A DNA stretch of 64,000 nt, from contig JAPWHL010000016.1 in NCBI GenBank assembly GCA_027214255.1, forward strand, positions 1 to 64,000, in the 5' to 3' direction. The position numbers and the translations under genes were made by a program. The notes beneath the pieces were generated by a model. It saw only the letters and a list, made by a program, of their open reading frames with translations, did not search any database and was not told the origin of the DNA. Positions 48,338 to 57,088 of this stretch are shown piece after piece (the first letter of the stretch is position 1; every line of letters starts with the position of its first letter). The DNA comes from Roseovarius aestuarii. GTDB lineage: Bacteria > Pseudomonadota > Alphaproteobacteria > Rhodobacterales > Rhodobacteraceae.

Positions 48338-49170
48338 TATTGCACCCTCGCCCGGATAATGCCGCTGAGATATTCCAGCGCCATGACGACCAAAATGATC
48401 AAGATCAGGATGGCCGCAGCGGTATCGTATTCATAGCGATCAAACGATGTGTTCAGCGTGGCCCCAATCCCGCCCGCACCGACCAGCCCCAAAATCGCGC
48501 TTTCACGGAAATTGATATCGATCCGATAGATGGACAGGCCGATCAGGCGCGGCATGACCTGCGGTTGAACGCCATAATTGATCCATTGCGACCAACGTGC
48601 ACCCGAGGCGCGGATTGCCTCGGCCTGCACCCGGTCCATGCTTTCGATATCCTCGGCCAACAGTTTGGCCAAAAAGCCGATGGTCGCAAAGCTTAGCGTC
48701 AGGAAACCGGCCAAGGGGCCAAAGCCAAAGATCGCAACCAACAAAATGGCAACGATGATTTCCTGCAACGCGCGACTGACCGCGATAATACTGCGACAGA
48801 TCAGATAGACGGGCAAAGGCGCAACATTGCGCGCTGCGCCCAGCGCGATGGGGATCGAAATGGCGATCCCCACAACCGAGGCGGCGACGGTCATGATTAT
48901 GCTTTCTACCATACCCGCATAAATATCGCCGGACCGCGTGACAAAATCGGGATTGGTAAAGGCCAGCACAAATTGCTTGCCCCGCTCCAACCCTTCATAG
49001 ACACGGGACCAGTTGATCTCGATCGTCAAATAGGCCGCGACCAGATAGGCCGCGAACCCCAAAATCAGGGTCCAACGCAGCCAAGTGCGCTGTACGAACG
49101 CCGGCTTCCGCCAAGGCTTGCCCAGAAGGGCGGACAATTCTGTGGTGTCGGCTGTGTCAGGCGCGCTCAT
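48337..49170 (-). CDS. phnE: Phosphonate ABC transporter permease (first PhnE)
   Basis: The 277-residue inner-membrane permease carries the EAA-type loop [20 protein letters not shown] and the family ending [21 protein letters not shown]. It has a 35-residue cytoplasmic N-terminus before its first span. It overlaps phnC by four bases (ATGA) upstream and the next phnE by one base downstream. It forms the membrane channel with its paralogue. Confidence 0.9.
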   Translation of the reverse strand: MSAPDTADTTELSALLGKPWRKPAFVQRTWLRWTLILGFAAYLVAAYLTIEINWSRVYEGLERGKQFVLAFTNPDFVTRSGDIYAGMVESIIMTVAASVVGIAISIPIALGAARNVAPLPVYLICRSIIAVSRALQEIIVAILLVAIFGFGPLAGFLTLSFATIGFLAKLLAEDIESMDRVQAEAIRASGARWSQWINYGVQPQVMPRLIGLSIYRIDINFRESAILGLVGAGGIGATLNTSFDRYEYDTAAAILILIILVVMALEYLSGIIRARVQ

Positions 49171-49955
49171 ACGGCAGCCTCGTCTTCGTCATCTACTTTT
49201 TCGATGGTCGCTTCCCAATCTTCGGCGCCATAGATCGAGGTCAACACATCCGGCGTCAGGCCTTCGGGTGGGCCATCGAATTCGACCGCTCCCGAACGCA
49301 GGCCAATGACACGCTGCACAAACATCTGCGCCAGAGCAACGTCGTGGATGTTGATGATCGCCGCCAGCCCGCGTTCCTTACACAGTTCGCAAATCAGGCG
49401 CATGATCTGGCGAGACGTTTTTGGATCCAGCGAGGCCGTAGGTTCATCCACCAGCAACAATGCCGGATCCTGAATCAAAGCGCGACAAATGCCCACCCGT
49501 TGGCGTTGCCCGCCCGACAGTTCATCCGCCCGCTTGTCCGCCATATGGGCCAGCCCCACCCGGTCCAGCAAACGATAGGCCTCGTCTACATCCGTTTGCG
49601 GGAAACGGCGCAAGAAACTGCGCCAGAACGGCACATAACCCAAACGCCCGGAAAGAACATTTTCCATCACGGTCAAACGTTCAACCAACGCGTATTCCTG
49701 AAAGATCATGCCCATGCGGCGACGTTCGCGGCGCAGCGCGCCCGAAGACAGGCCGGTCAATTCAACATCACCCAGATGGACCGTACCCGAGGTCGGTTGA
49801 ACCAGACGGTTGATGCACCGGATCAACGTGGATTTGCCTGCACCTGACGGGCCGATCAAGGCCAGAACCTGACCTTCCGGAATATCCAAAGTGACTGCTT
49901 TCAGGGCCTGATCCCCAGTTTTGTAGGTCTTTACCAGTTTTTCAAGCCGCAGCAT
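49167..49955 (-). CDS. phnC: Phosphonate ABC transporter ATP-binding protein
   Basis: The 262-residue ATPase shows Walker [10 protein letters not shown] (35-43), the signature LSGGQRQRV (about 146), Walker [14 protein letters not shown], and the switch His in [10 protein letters not shown]. It powers import by the PhnD-PhnE system. The ATG at 49955 (MLRLEKLVK) is preferred to one at 49970 because AGGGG lies 5 to 6 bases before it. It has an acidic C-terminal tail ([10 protein letters not shown]). It is separated from phnD by a small hairpin. Confidence 0.92.
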   Translation of the reverse strand: MLRLEKLVKTYKTGDQALKAVTLDIPEGQVLALIGPSGAGKSTLIRCINRLVQPTSGTVHLGDVELTGLSSGALRRERRRMGMIFQEYALVERLTVMENVLSGRLGYVPFWRSFLRRFPQTDVDEAYRLLDRVGLAHMADKRADELSGGQRQRVGICRALIQDPALLLVDEPTASLDPKTSRQIMRLICELCKERGLAAIINIHDVALAQMFVQRVIGLRSGAVEFDGPPEGLTPDVLTSIYGAEDWEATIEKVDDEDEAAV

Positions 49956-49985
49956 GCATGCCCCTGTCATTTGATGGTATTGGAA

Positions 49986-50009
49986 GGGGCGAACCCAAAG
50001 GCCCGCCCC
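49986..50009 (-). terminator. Hairpin between phnD and phnC (likely partial terminator)
   Basis: GGGGCG and CGCCCC (6-bp stem) bracket a 12-base loop in the 78-bp gap. Such hairpins after binding-protein genes usually stabilise the upstream message so that the periplasmic protein is made in excess over the permease. There is no long T-run. Confidence 0.45.
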
Positions 50010-50033
50010 ATCATGTCATTTTGTAACGCCGCC

Positions 50034-51008
50034 TTATTCGCAGGCGTAGCTAACGTCGTTCGCCGCATCGATCTTGCGGATCACTTCCCAGTAGCCTTTG
50101 TAGTCGATCGGGATAAACTGACCTTCGCCGTTTTTCTCAAACTCGGCTTTCAGGCTGGATCCTTCCCATTCGAACGTCGCGAATGCGTTGCGGATTTTCT
50201 CCTGCAACTCGGGCTTCAGGTTATAGACAACGCCGTAACCTGTGGTTGGGAAAGTTTGTGATTTGTACAGCGACACGATCTGGTCACGGCTGACCACGTC
50301 ACGCTCAAACATACGCCCCATGACCGAGTTGGCAATCGCCGCCGCGTCATAGTCCTTGTTGGCGACACCCAGCACGGAATTGTCATGCTTGCCTGAGAAC
50401 ACGGGTTCAAAATCCACATCCGGCAACATGTTGTAGTCGGCCTTCAGAATTGCCGATGGTGCCTTGAACCCCGAGTTGGACGTGGGCGATGTAAAGGCCA
50501 GTTGACGGCCCTTGATGTCTTCCATCTTTTCGATGCCCGAGCCGGGGTAGGTGATGATTTCCATCTCATAGCCAAACGATCCATCCGGCGACGCCATGAT
50601 GGTGAACGGCGAGAACCCGGCACAGTTTACGGCCAGTGGGTTGGACCCAGTGTTAAAGCCCGCGATATGCAAACGTCCCGAGCGCATCGCTTCGATCTGG
50701 GCCGCGTTGTTCTGAACGGGGAAGAACACGACAGACTTGCCGGTTTCGGCCTCCAGATAGGTCAGAAAATCGGCCCACGCCTCTTTGTAAACCGCCGGAT
50801 CTTCGACCGGGGTATAGGCAAAAATCAACGTATCCGGATCAACCTGATCAGCCGGATCAGTGGGTGTATCGGCGATCAAATCGCCATCAACATCGCAAAA
50901 CCGTTTATCCAGATCGCCACGCGGGCAATCCTCGGCCCATGCAGGGGCGGCAAAAGCCATAGCGCACGCCATCGCGGCGCCAGACAGCAAAGTCGTCGTA
51001 ATCTTCAT
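50034..51008 (-). CDS. phnD: Phosphonate-type ABC transporter periplasmic binding protein
   Basis: The 324-residue protein has a signal peptide (MKITTTLLSGAAMACAMAFA, likely cleaved after AWA near residue 25). It then has a PhnD-type fold, with LIFAYTPVEDPAVYKEAWADF at the start of the mature part and the SPTSNSGFKAPSAIL ligand-loop pattern. PhnD proteins bind phosphonates, phosphite or related oxyanions in the periplasm. The first ~30 mature residues include an unusual acidic stretch with two Cys. The start at 51008 is supported by GGGAGG. No C-P lyase or phosphonatase is visible nearby. Confidence 0.9.
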   Translation of the reverse strand: MKITTTLLSGAAMACAMAFAAPAWAEDCPRGDLDKRFCDVDGDLIADTPTDPADQVDPDTLIFAYTPVEDPAVYKEAWADFLTYLEAETGKSVVFFPVQNNAAQIEAMRSGRLHIAGFNTGSNPLAVNCAGFSPFTIMASPDGSFGYEMEIITYPGSGIEKMEDIKGRQLAFTSPTSNSGFKAPSAILKADYNMLPDVDFEPVFSGKHDNSVLGVANKDYDAAAIANSVMGRMFERDVVSRDQIVSLYKSQTFPTTGYGVVYNLKPELQEKIRNAFATFEWEGSSLKAEFEKNGEGQFIPIDYKGYWEVIRKIDAANDVSYACE

Positions 51009-51369
51009 TGAATATCCTCCCAATACGGGAAAGTTAACGATAAGTCAGCCAGTGCACAAAGGAAATCTATCCCAAGCGCATCTGACGCGGAGTGGGGTTG
51101 GACACATAAAGGATCAAAAGCGTCGCCCGGCAGCACGTCACGACCATTGCCGCCCCTGCCAGACCTCACAGCGGGTCCAGCGCAGAAGGTCAAATAAGAG
51201 CTGCCCGTATAACCACGGCGCGCCCCTACGATAACATCCTGCATAAACCCTTGTTGCTCCGCTGCTTGCCTGCGCTTTCAACCTTCGCATTCACGTCGTT
51301 GTCCCGATCGGGACAGACGCCCCCATCCCCTTTAGCAGATCGTTCGTGACATGTTTGTGACGTGCGCCT
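51009..51369. other. Gene-free stretch upstream of phnD and the small ORF
   Basis: This 361-bp region lies between two divergent genes. No gene is supported here. The near-palindromic site at 51300-51315 and A+T-rich patches point to regulatory DNA. No classical Pho box (two CTGTCAT repeats with 4-base spacing) was found. Confidence 0.5.
51300..51315. promoter_or_regulatory. Perfect 16-bp palindrome, candidate operator
   Basis: TGTCCCGATCGGGACA is an exact palindrome placed 55 bp upstream of the 62-residue ORF and about 290 bp from phnD. Its length and symmetry fit a dimeric repressor or LuxR-type site. The cognate regulator is unknown. Confidence 0.45.
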
Positions 51370-51558
51370 ATGAAAGACGCTATGAAAAAAATTCCCAAGA
51401 AAACCACCGACGATGCGCTGATTCAGGAATTTCTGGACAAAGGCGGCAAGGTCAGCGTGGGCAAGACCAAACCCTTGCCCAGCGAACTGGGGTTAAGCAA
51501 CAACACCTGGAACAACAAGCTGACCAAAGAAGAAAAGGCCGCGCGCAACAAACGATGA
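51370..51558 (+). CDS. Small lysine-rich protein of unknown function
   Basis: The 62-residue product is rich in Lys and Asn (for example PSELGLSNNTWNNKLTKEEK) and has no membrane segment or signal. I recognise the pattern as a short protein found in Rhodobacteraceae but know no function. The frame is protein-like, although its ribosome binding site is poor. A shorter start at Met5 is possible. A perfect palindrome lies upstream. It could be a small nucleic-acid-binding protein; this is only a guess from its charge. Confidence 0.55.
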   Translation: MKDAMKKIPKKTTDDALIQEFLDKGGKVSVGKTKPLPSELGLSNNTWNNKLTKEEKAARNKR

Positions 51559-51755
51559 TCGCGCGCCTCTTGGCTCTGCAAGTGCTATCGGCCGATTGAA
51601 TTGCGGCCCTAGCTGCATGTGCATTTCGCGGTCTATTGCTGACCGGCGCGCCTTGGGCATCCACGGGCTTAGGGGTGGGCTCATGCGAATTGCCATCAAG
51701 AGAGTGTTTTACCCGCTGGCGTATCATGCGCCGATCCAGACAGGCACGTCTTTCG

Positions 51756-51784
51756 CAAAAAGAAACGGCCCCAGAACAGGGCCG
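51756..51784 (-). terminator. Intrinsic terminator after livJ-type gene
   Basis: CGGCCC (51766-51771) pairs with GGGCCG (51779-51784) around a 7-base loop. On the minus strand the stem is followed by TTTCTTTTT (from A-rich bases 51756-51765), a typical Rho-independent terminator about 40 bases after the stop of the binding-protein gene. Confidence 0.75.
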
Positions 51785-51824
51785 CTCTACGTTTCAACAG
51801 AACTTCCGAATGCGGAAATCGAAA

Positions 51825-52994
51825 CTACATTTTGCAGTCTTGGGCGTAGAAATCCTGAACATCTTCGGCCAATGTCGCCTTGTTTGCCAGAACATACTGG
51901 CCGCTCTCGGCCTGCTCTACTTGCCCCAAGAACATGGACTGAACGGGGTGATTGTTGTTGTTGAACGCGAAGCTGCCCCGCACTGATTCAAACGGTGCAG
52001 TTTTCATCGCGTCGCGCACAGCTGCTTTATCATCAACGCCACCCGCAGCAGTAATCGACCCGTCAATCAAGCGCACTGAATCGTAAGCCATAGCGGCAAA
52101 ATCCGATGGAATAGCTCCGAATTTGGCTGTGTAGGCTTCGACGAATTGCTTGTTGGCATCATTGTCCAAGTCGTAGGTCCATTGGGTAGAGGCATAGACG
52201 CCAAGCCCTGCGGCTTCGACAGCCTCCAACGCCGCACCGTTAAAGATACTAAACGCCGTGTAAAGCGGTGTGTTTGCCTTAGCACCCGATTGGTCGTATT
52301 GCTTTACGAACTGGATGCCCAAACCACCGGGATAGAAAGCAAAGACCGCTTGGGGAGCCGTGCTTTTCATCGCTGTCAACTCGGCGGAAAAGTCAGTCTG
52401 TTCGAGCGACGTATAGACCTCTCCTAGAATTTCACCTTTGAAATTCCGCTTGAAGCCTTCCATCACATCACGTCCCGCCTGATAGTTGGGCGCAAGAATA
52501 TAGACATTTTCAATGCCTTGATCATTCATATAGGTCGCGAGCGCTTCCGAAGGTTGATCATTCTGGAACGGCACTGCGAAGTAGTTGGGATTGCAGTCCT
52601 CACCCGCCAGCGGCGCCGGTGCCGGATTGGGAGAGATCAAAATCGTGTCCGTGCGGACCACAGGGCGATGCACCGCCATCATCACGTTTGAAAAGCTAGG
52701 CCCGATGACAAAATCGACCTTCTCGGATCGCACAAGTCGCTCGGCGGCCTGTTTGCCCAAGTCTGGTTTGCGTTGATCATCCTCAAAAACAAGCTCTGCA
52801 TCCAGACCGCCCAACTTGCCGTCAAGTTGCTCAAACGCCAGATCAATGCCGTTGCGCATCTCTTTGCCCAATACGGCACCGGGCCCAGACAGCGAGAGGA
52901 TAAGCCCCACTTTTACATCTTCTGCAATTGCGGCGCTAGCTACAAGACAGCTTGCAGCAACAGTCGATAGGACCATTTGTTTCGCTAGCTTCAT
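51825..52994 (-). CDS. LivJ-type ABC transporter substrate-binding protein
   Basis: The 389-residue protein has a signal peptide (MKLAKQMVLSTVAASCLVAS, cleaved after AIA near residue 24). The type I periplasmic binding fold of branched-chain amino-acid (Liv) receptors follows: VKVGLILSLSGPGAVLGKEM, later VDFVIGPSFSNVMMAVHRPVV, and AFYPGGLGIQFVKQYDQSG. Liv-type receptors bind amino acids, amides, urea or aromatic acids. The matching permease and ATPase genes (livHMGF) lie 5.6 kb away on the other strand. It is downstream of hyuAB and has its own A+T-rich promoter. Confidence 0.9.
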   Translation of the reverse strand: MKLAKQMVLSTVAASCLVASAAIAEDVKVGLILSLSGPGAVLGKEMRNGIDLAFEQLDGKLGGLDAELVFEDDQRKPDLGKQAAERLVRSEKVDFVIGPSFSNVMMAVHRPVVRTDTILISPNPAPAPLAGEDCNPNYFAVPFQNDQPSEALATYMNDQGIENVYILAPNYQAGRDVMEGFKRNFKGEILGEVYTSLEQTDFSAELTAMKSTAPQAVFAFYPGGLGIQFVKQYDQSGAKANTPLYTAFSIFNGAALEAVEAAGLGVYASTQWTYDLDNDANKQFVEAYTAKFGAIPSDFAAMAYDSVRLIDGSITAAGGVDDKAAVRDAMKTAPFESVRGSFAFNNNNHPVQSMFLGQVEQAESGQYVLANKATLAEDVQDFYAQDCKM

Positions 52995-53032
52995 TCGATT
53001 ACTCCATGTTCGATTATTTTTATATTATTTGT

Positions 53033-53063
53033 ATATTAATCGACAGAATTTCTGTTTCGTCAA
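53033..53063 (-). promoter_or_regulatory. Candidate promoter of the livJ-type gene with palindromic operator
   Basis: On the minus strand TTGACG (53063-53058) is followed by ATTAAT (17-base spacer) or TAATAT (19-base spacer). The spacer contains the perfect palindrome ACAGAA-T-TTCTGT (53043-53055). A wider inverted repeat TCGATTA/TAATCGA lies at 53010-53016 and 53037-53043. A regulator bound to the spacer palindrome would block transcription. Confidence 0.5.
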
Positions 53064-53161
53064 GTCTGGCGACCAAAGAAATGCGCTATATGCACTGAAT
53101 TTGGGCGTCGTCGTCGCCGGTTTTCCGTTTCAGGCAACGTGTTTCAGCCGCCCTGCCCCAC

Positions 53162-53185
53162 CCGCAGCACAAAGCTGTGCTGCGG
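53162..53185 (-). terminator. Hairpin between hyuAB and the livJ-type gene
   Basis: A perfect 10-bp stem CCGCAGCACA/TGTGCTGCGG with a 4-base loop lies 40 bp after the hyuAB stop. There is no T-run, so it may act as an attenuator or mRNA stabiliser rather than a full terminator, leaving some read-through into the binding-protein gene. Confidence 0.55.
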
Positions 53186-53224
53186 TAGAAAACAGACGTC
53201 AGTGGAAAGCAGATTGCGCTGCGA

Positions 53225-56200
53225 TCAAGAGGACGTATCGCTTGCCCCGTACCCGCCACCGCCTGGTGTCTCCATGACGAAAACGTCGTTGGGATGCACG
53301 TCGATCGCATCGTTGCCCTTCAAGGCAATCACCGTTCCATCCGCCCGGATCAAGGAGTTGCGTCCGCACGCACCATGCCCCCCGCCGTTTGCACCTTGCG
53401 GTGGAACCACACGGTGCGACGTCAAAACGGTGGTTGTCATTTCGTCAAGGAATCGCAGCTTTCGCACGATTCCATTGCCTCCTGTGAACGCTCCGACGCC
53501 TCCGGATCCGTGCCGAATAGAGAATTCGTCGACCCGAACGGGGAAACGCCATTCCAACACTTCAGGGTCCGTCATTAAAGTGTTCGTCATGTGTGAATGA
53601 ACAGCATCCGTTCCGTTAAACGTCGGTCCTGCGCCGGTCCCACCACAGATGGTTTCATAATTCTGAAACTCTTCATTGCCCCAGATATGATTGTTCATCG
53701 TGCCTTGAGATCCCGAAACAACCCCCAGCGCCCCATAGAGTGCGTCAGCAATCGACTGGCTCACCTCGGTGTTTCCCGCAATCACGGCGGCAGGATACTT
53801 AGGGTTGATCATGGTGCCTTCGGGAACTTTGATCTGGATCGGCTTGAGGCACCCCGCGTTCATAGGGATGTCGGAGCCTACAAGAGTGCGGAAAACATAT
53901 AGAACGACTGCATGGCAAATCGAGATTGGCGCATTATAATTGCCCTTATCCTGCGCGGATGTACCGGTAAAATCAATCACGGCCTCTCGCGCCTCGCGGT
54001 CCACCTTGATGTCCACTTCGATTTGCAGACCGCTGTCCAAGTGATAGATGTTGTGGCTGTCCTTCAAGGCACCTAACACGCGACGCACACTTTCTTCGGC
54101 GTTGTCTTGAACGTGGCGCATGAAGGCCTGGACAACATCAATTCCAAACTGGTGCACCATCTTGCGGACTTCGGTCGCACCCGTTTCATTCGCCGCGATC
54201 TGAGCAGCAAGGTCGGCCATGTTGTTATCAATATTCCGGCAAGGAAACGTCCCCGAGCCCAAGAGTTCACGGGTCTCAGCCTCACGGAAACGTCCCTGAT
54301 CGACCAATTTGAAGTTGTCGATCAACACACCTTCTTCATCGATATGCGTAGAATCCGGTGGCGCTGAACCGGGTGTACGCCCCCCGATATCTGCATGGTG
54401 GCCACGTGACCCGACGTAAAACAGGATGTCGTCACCTTTTTCGTCAAAGACTGGAGTAACCACAGTCACATCAGGAAGGTGGGTGCCGCCGTTAAACGGA
54501 GCATTCAACATGAACACATCGCCTGCTTTGATCGCACCCTCATTTTCACGTATGACCGTGCGAACAGATTCCCCCATTGAGCCAAGGTGAACCGGGACGT
54601 GCGGCGCGTTGGCGACCAATTCGCCGTCGGGATCGAATAGCGCACAGGAAAAATCCAGCCGCTCCTTAATGTTGACCGAATAGGCTGTATTGGCGAGCGT
54701 GGCGCCCATTTGTTCGGCAATCGACATGAACAGGTTCGAGAACACCTCAAGCATGACCGGATCTGCATCGGTGCCAACGTTTTCGCTGTTCACCCTAGGC
54801 GTGGTTCGATCAAGAATGAGATTGCCCCAAGCATCAACCGTCGCACTCCAACCGTCTTCGACAATATTGGTGCCTGTGGCTTCGGTGATGATTGCAGGGC
54901 CTTCAACCGTTTGACCGCACAAGAGATGTTCCCGCTTGTAAAGCGGCGCTTGGCGTACGGCGCCGCCAAAGCTGATTTCAACGTGTGCTTCAGAAGTTGC
55001 CGAGCTTTCAACCGAGACGCTTTTTGATTCGCTCACTTCTTCGGTCGTGCCAATCGCCTCGACGGAAACAGTCTCGATCACCATCTCGCGCTCGGGCTCT
55101 GCGAATCCGTACTTGGAAAGGTGAATTGTTTCAAAGCCAGCGCGCATGTCGTCGGCTGAACCGAATGGAACCTCAAGAGCGAGATGCGAGCCAGCGTAAC
55201 GCAGGTGGGCCACCCTTAGAACGTTGATCTTTTCTGCCGGAACGCTTTGCTTGGTCACCTCGCGGACGGCCTCGCCCTCAAGTGTTTCAATGCGACCTTC
55301 AGCATCTGCAACGTTCTGATCGGTTAACCTTGCACTCAGCTGGGCTTGACGCATCGCACGTATTTCCGCCAATCCCATACCGTAGGCCGACAGGACGCCG
55401 GCGAAGGGATGCAAGAAGACACGCGTCATCCCAAGTGTATCGGCAACGAGACAGGCATGTTGCCCGCCTGCCCCACCAAAGCTGCACAGGGTATAGTCGG
55501 TTACGTCATAGCCACGCTGAACCGAAATCTTTTTGATCGCACTTGCCATGTTTTCGACTGCAATGCGCAAGAAACCTTCTGCAACTTCCTCGGCGGACAT
55601 CGGCGCTTCGCCGGTTTCCTGAGAAATTTGCGCACTCAGCGCCTCGAACTTTTCGCGCACCACATCCACCGCCAAAGGTTCGTCCGCATTAGGGCCAAAC
55701 ACTGACGGGAAATATGCCGGCTGTAGTTTACCCAACAACACGTTGCAGTCTGTTACAGTGAGTGGCCCACCGCGACGATAGCACGCTGGCCCGGGATTGG
55801 CGCCGGCACTTTCCGGGCCAACCTGAAAACGACCGTCACGGAAAGTGAGGATCGATCCGCCTCCAGCGGCAACAGTGTGAATATTCATCATCGGAGCGCG
55901 CATCCGCACACCTGCCACTTCGGTCTCGAACGACCGTTCGTAGGTTCCCGCATAGTGACACACATCCGTCGAAGTGCCCCCCATGTCGAACCCAATCAAA
56001 CGATCGTGCCCTGCCTGTTCTGCGGTTTTGACCATACCGACAACGCCCCCTGCCGGGCCGGACAAAATGGCGTCCTTCCCTTGGAACATTGACGCATCGG
56101 TCAAGCCGCCGCTCGATTGCATAAACAACAGTTGTTTGTCGTCGTCCCCGCCCTGATCAAGGGCCGAACGCACCTGATCCACATAGCGGCGCAGGATCGG

Positions 56201-56839
56201 TGACAGGTAGGCGTCAACAACTGTGGTATCGCCACGGCTGACGAGCTTCATCAACGGGCTTGTGGCATGGCTGGTAGAGACCTGCTCGAACCCGATATCG
56301 CGTGCAATTTCCGCCGCCTGATCTTCATGTGACGGGTTCTTGTATCCATGCATGAAAGCAATCGCAACGGACCGAATCCCCGCATCATAGGCCTGTTGAA
56401 GCGCCGCTTTGGTGACGTTCACATCCAACGGCTTAAGAACGTTGCCATCCTTGTCCATCCGCTCTGGAATTTCATGAGCGCACTCATACAGCATCTCGGG
56501 CAATTTGATGTCCAGATCAAAAATCCGCGGGCGATTTTGGTATCCGATGCGCAAACTATCACCGAAACCCTCCGTTATCAGAAGCAAAGTACGATCGCCT
56601 GCGCGCTCCAACAACGCATTGGTCGCAACAGTCGTCCCCATCTTGACTGCCTGAATTTCGCCCGGCGGAATCGCCTTATCCCCGTCAATCTCTAACAGAT
56701 CGCGAATTCCCTGCACCGCAGCGTCTTTGTACTGCTCTGGATTTTCGGACAGCAGTTTATGGGTCAGTAGTTCTCCGTCCGGCTTGCGTGCCACGATGTC
56801 GGTAAATGTGCCGCCACGATCAACCCAAAATTGCCACAT
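53225..56839 (-). CDS. Fused hydantoinase/oxoprolinase (HyuA-HyuB) family protein
   Basis: The 1204-residue protein joins both subunits of the ATP-dependent hydantoinase/5-oxoprolinase family. Residues 1-~680 are HyuA-like, with two nucleotide-binding motifs (DRGGTFTDIVA near the start, GFDMGGTSTDVC near residue 280). From ~690 it is HyuB-like (LEVFSNLFMSIAEQMGATLA, GHHADIGGRTPGS, GSGGVGAFTGGNG). Family members use ATP to open lactam or imide rings or to carboxylate ketones. True 5-oxoprolinase has this fused form, but the neighbouring CoA ligase and transporter suggest another substrate. GAGGA lies about 9 bases upstream of the ATG. It is divergent from the oxidoreductase gene. Confidence 0.9.
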   Translation of the reverse strand: MWQFWVDRGGTFTDIVARKPDGELLTHKLLSENPEQYKDAAVQGIRDLLEIDGDKAIPPGEIQAVKMGTTVATNALLERAGDRTLLLITEGFGDSLRIGYQNRPRIFDLDIKLPEMLYECAHEIPERMDKDGNVLKPLDVNVTKAALQQAYDAGIRSVAIAFMHGYKNPSHEDQAAEIARDIGFEQVSTSHATSPLMKLVSRGDTTVVDAYLSPILRRYVDQVRSALDQGGDDDKQLLFMQSSGGLTDASMFQGKDAILSGPAGGVVGMVKTAEQAGHDRLIGFDMGGTSTDVCHYAGTYERSFETEVAGVRMRAPMMNIHTVAAGGGSILTFRDGRFQVGPESAGANPGPACYRRGGPLTVTDCNVLLGKLQPAYFPSVFGPNADEPLAVDVVREKFEALSAQISQETGEAPMSAEEVAEGFLRIAVENMASAIKKISVQRGYDVTDYTLCSFGGAGGQHACLVADTLGMTRVFLHPFAGVLSAYGMGLAEIRAMRQAQLSARLTDQNVADAEGRIETLEGEAVREVTKQSVPAEKINVLRVAHLRYAGSHLALEVPFGSADDMRAGFETIHLSKYGFAEPEREMVIETVSVEAIGTTEEVSESKSVSVESSATSEAHVEISFGGAVRQAPLYKREHLLCGQTVEGPAIITEATGTNIVEDGWSATVDAWGNLILDRTTPRVNSENVGTDADPVMLEVFSNLFMSIAEQMGATLANTAYSVNIKERLDFSCALFDPDGELVANAPHVPVHLGSMGESVRTVIRENEGAIKAGDVFMLNAPFNGGTHLPDVTVVTPVFDEKGDDILFYVGSRGHHADIGGRTPGSAPPDSTHIDEEGVLIDNFKLVDQGRFREAETRELLGSGTFPCRNIDNNMADLAAQIAANETGATEVRKMVHQFGIDVVQAFMRHVQDNAEESVRRVLGALKDSHNIYHLDSGLQIEVDIKVDREAREAVIDFTGTSAQDKGNYNAPISICHAVVLYVFRTLVGSDIPMNAGCLKPIQIKVPEGTMINPKYPAAVIAGNTEVSQSIADALYGALGVVSGSQGTMNNHIWGNEEFQNYETICGGTGAGPTFNGTDAVHSHMTNTLMTDPEVLEWRFPVRVDEFSIRHGSGGVGAFTGGNGIVRKLRFLDEMTTTVLTSHRVVPPQGANGGGHGACGRNSLIRADGTVIALKGNDAIDVHPNDVFVMETPGGGGYGASDTSS

Positions 56840-57088
56840 GTTTTCTAATCCTCACATCAACTGGATGCAAAAGCACCCCATTATAGAGGGCCGTCAGTCG
56901 ACCCGAAAAGCATGAACCGCCTCAAAATTGGGTAGTGCACGCCGGTGTTGCCCTATTTATATACGTAGTGTATTTTATTTGAAAAGCATTTTCTGCACCA
57001 ACGACAAAAGCAGCGCAAACGCCTTGACCGACGCTGGAAAATGTGTAGCATTACATTAAATACTCTAAGTATAAAATAGGAGACGGCC
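56840..57088. promoter_or_regulatory. Divergent control region of the catabolic cluster
   Basis: This 249-bp, A+T-rich gap separates hyuAB (minus) from the oxidoreductase gene (plus). Both promoters must lie here. A candidate minus-strand -10 TATAAA is near 56957. Partial palindromes such as ATAC-N5-GTAT (around 56960-56973) and TGTA-N4-TACA (57044-57055) could bind a GntR- or LysR-type regulator. No regulator gene is present in the window. Confidence 0.55.
57024..57051 (+). promoter_or_regulatory. Candidate promoter of the qor-paaI-livHMGF unit
   Basis: TTGACC (57024-57029) and TAGCAT (57046-57051) are separated by 16 bases, with a start expected about 30 bases before the ATG at 57089. The -35 is good and the -10 moderate. 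A TGTA-N4-TACA repeat overlaps the -10, which would suit a repressor. Confidence 0.45.

Noticed and set aside
53086..53310. Short minus-strand frame spanning the hyuAB-livJ gap
   Set aside because: It overlaps the end of hyuAB and the hairpin at 53162-53185 and has no recognisable protein features.
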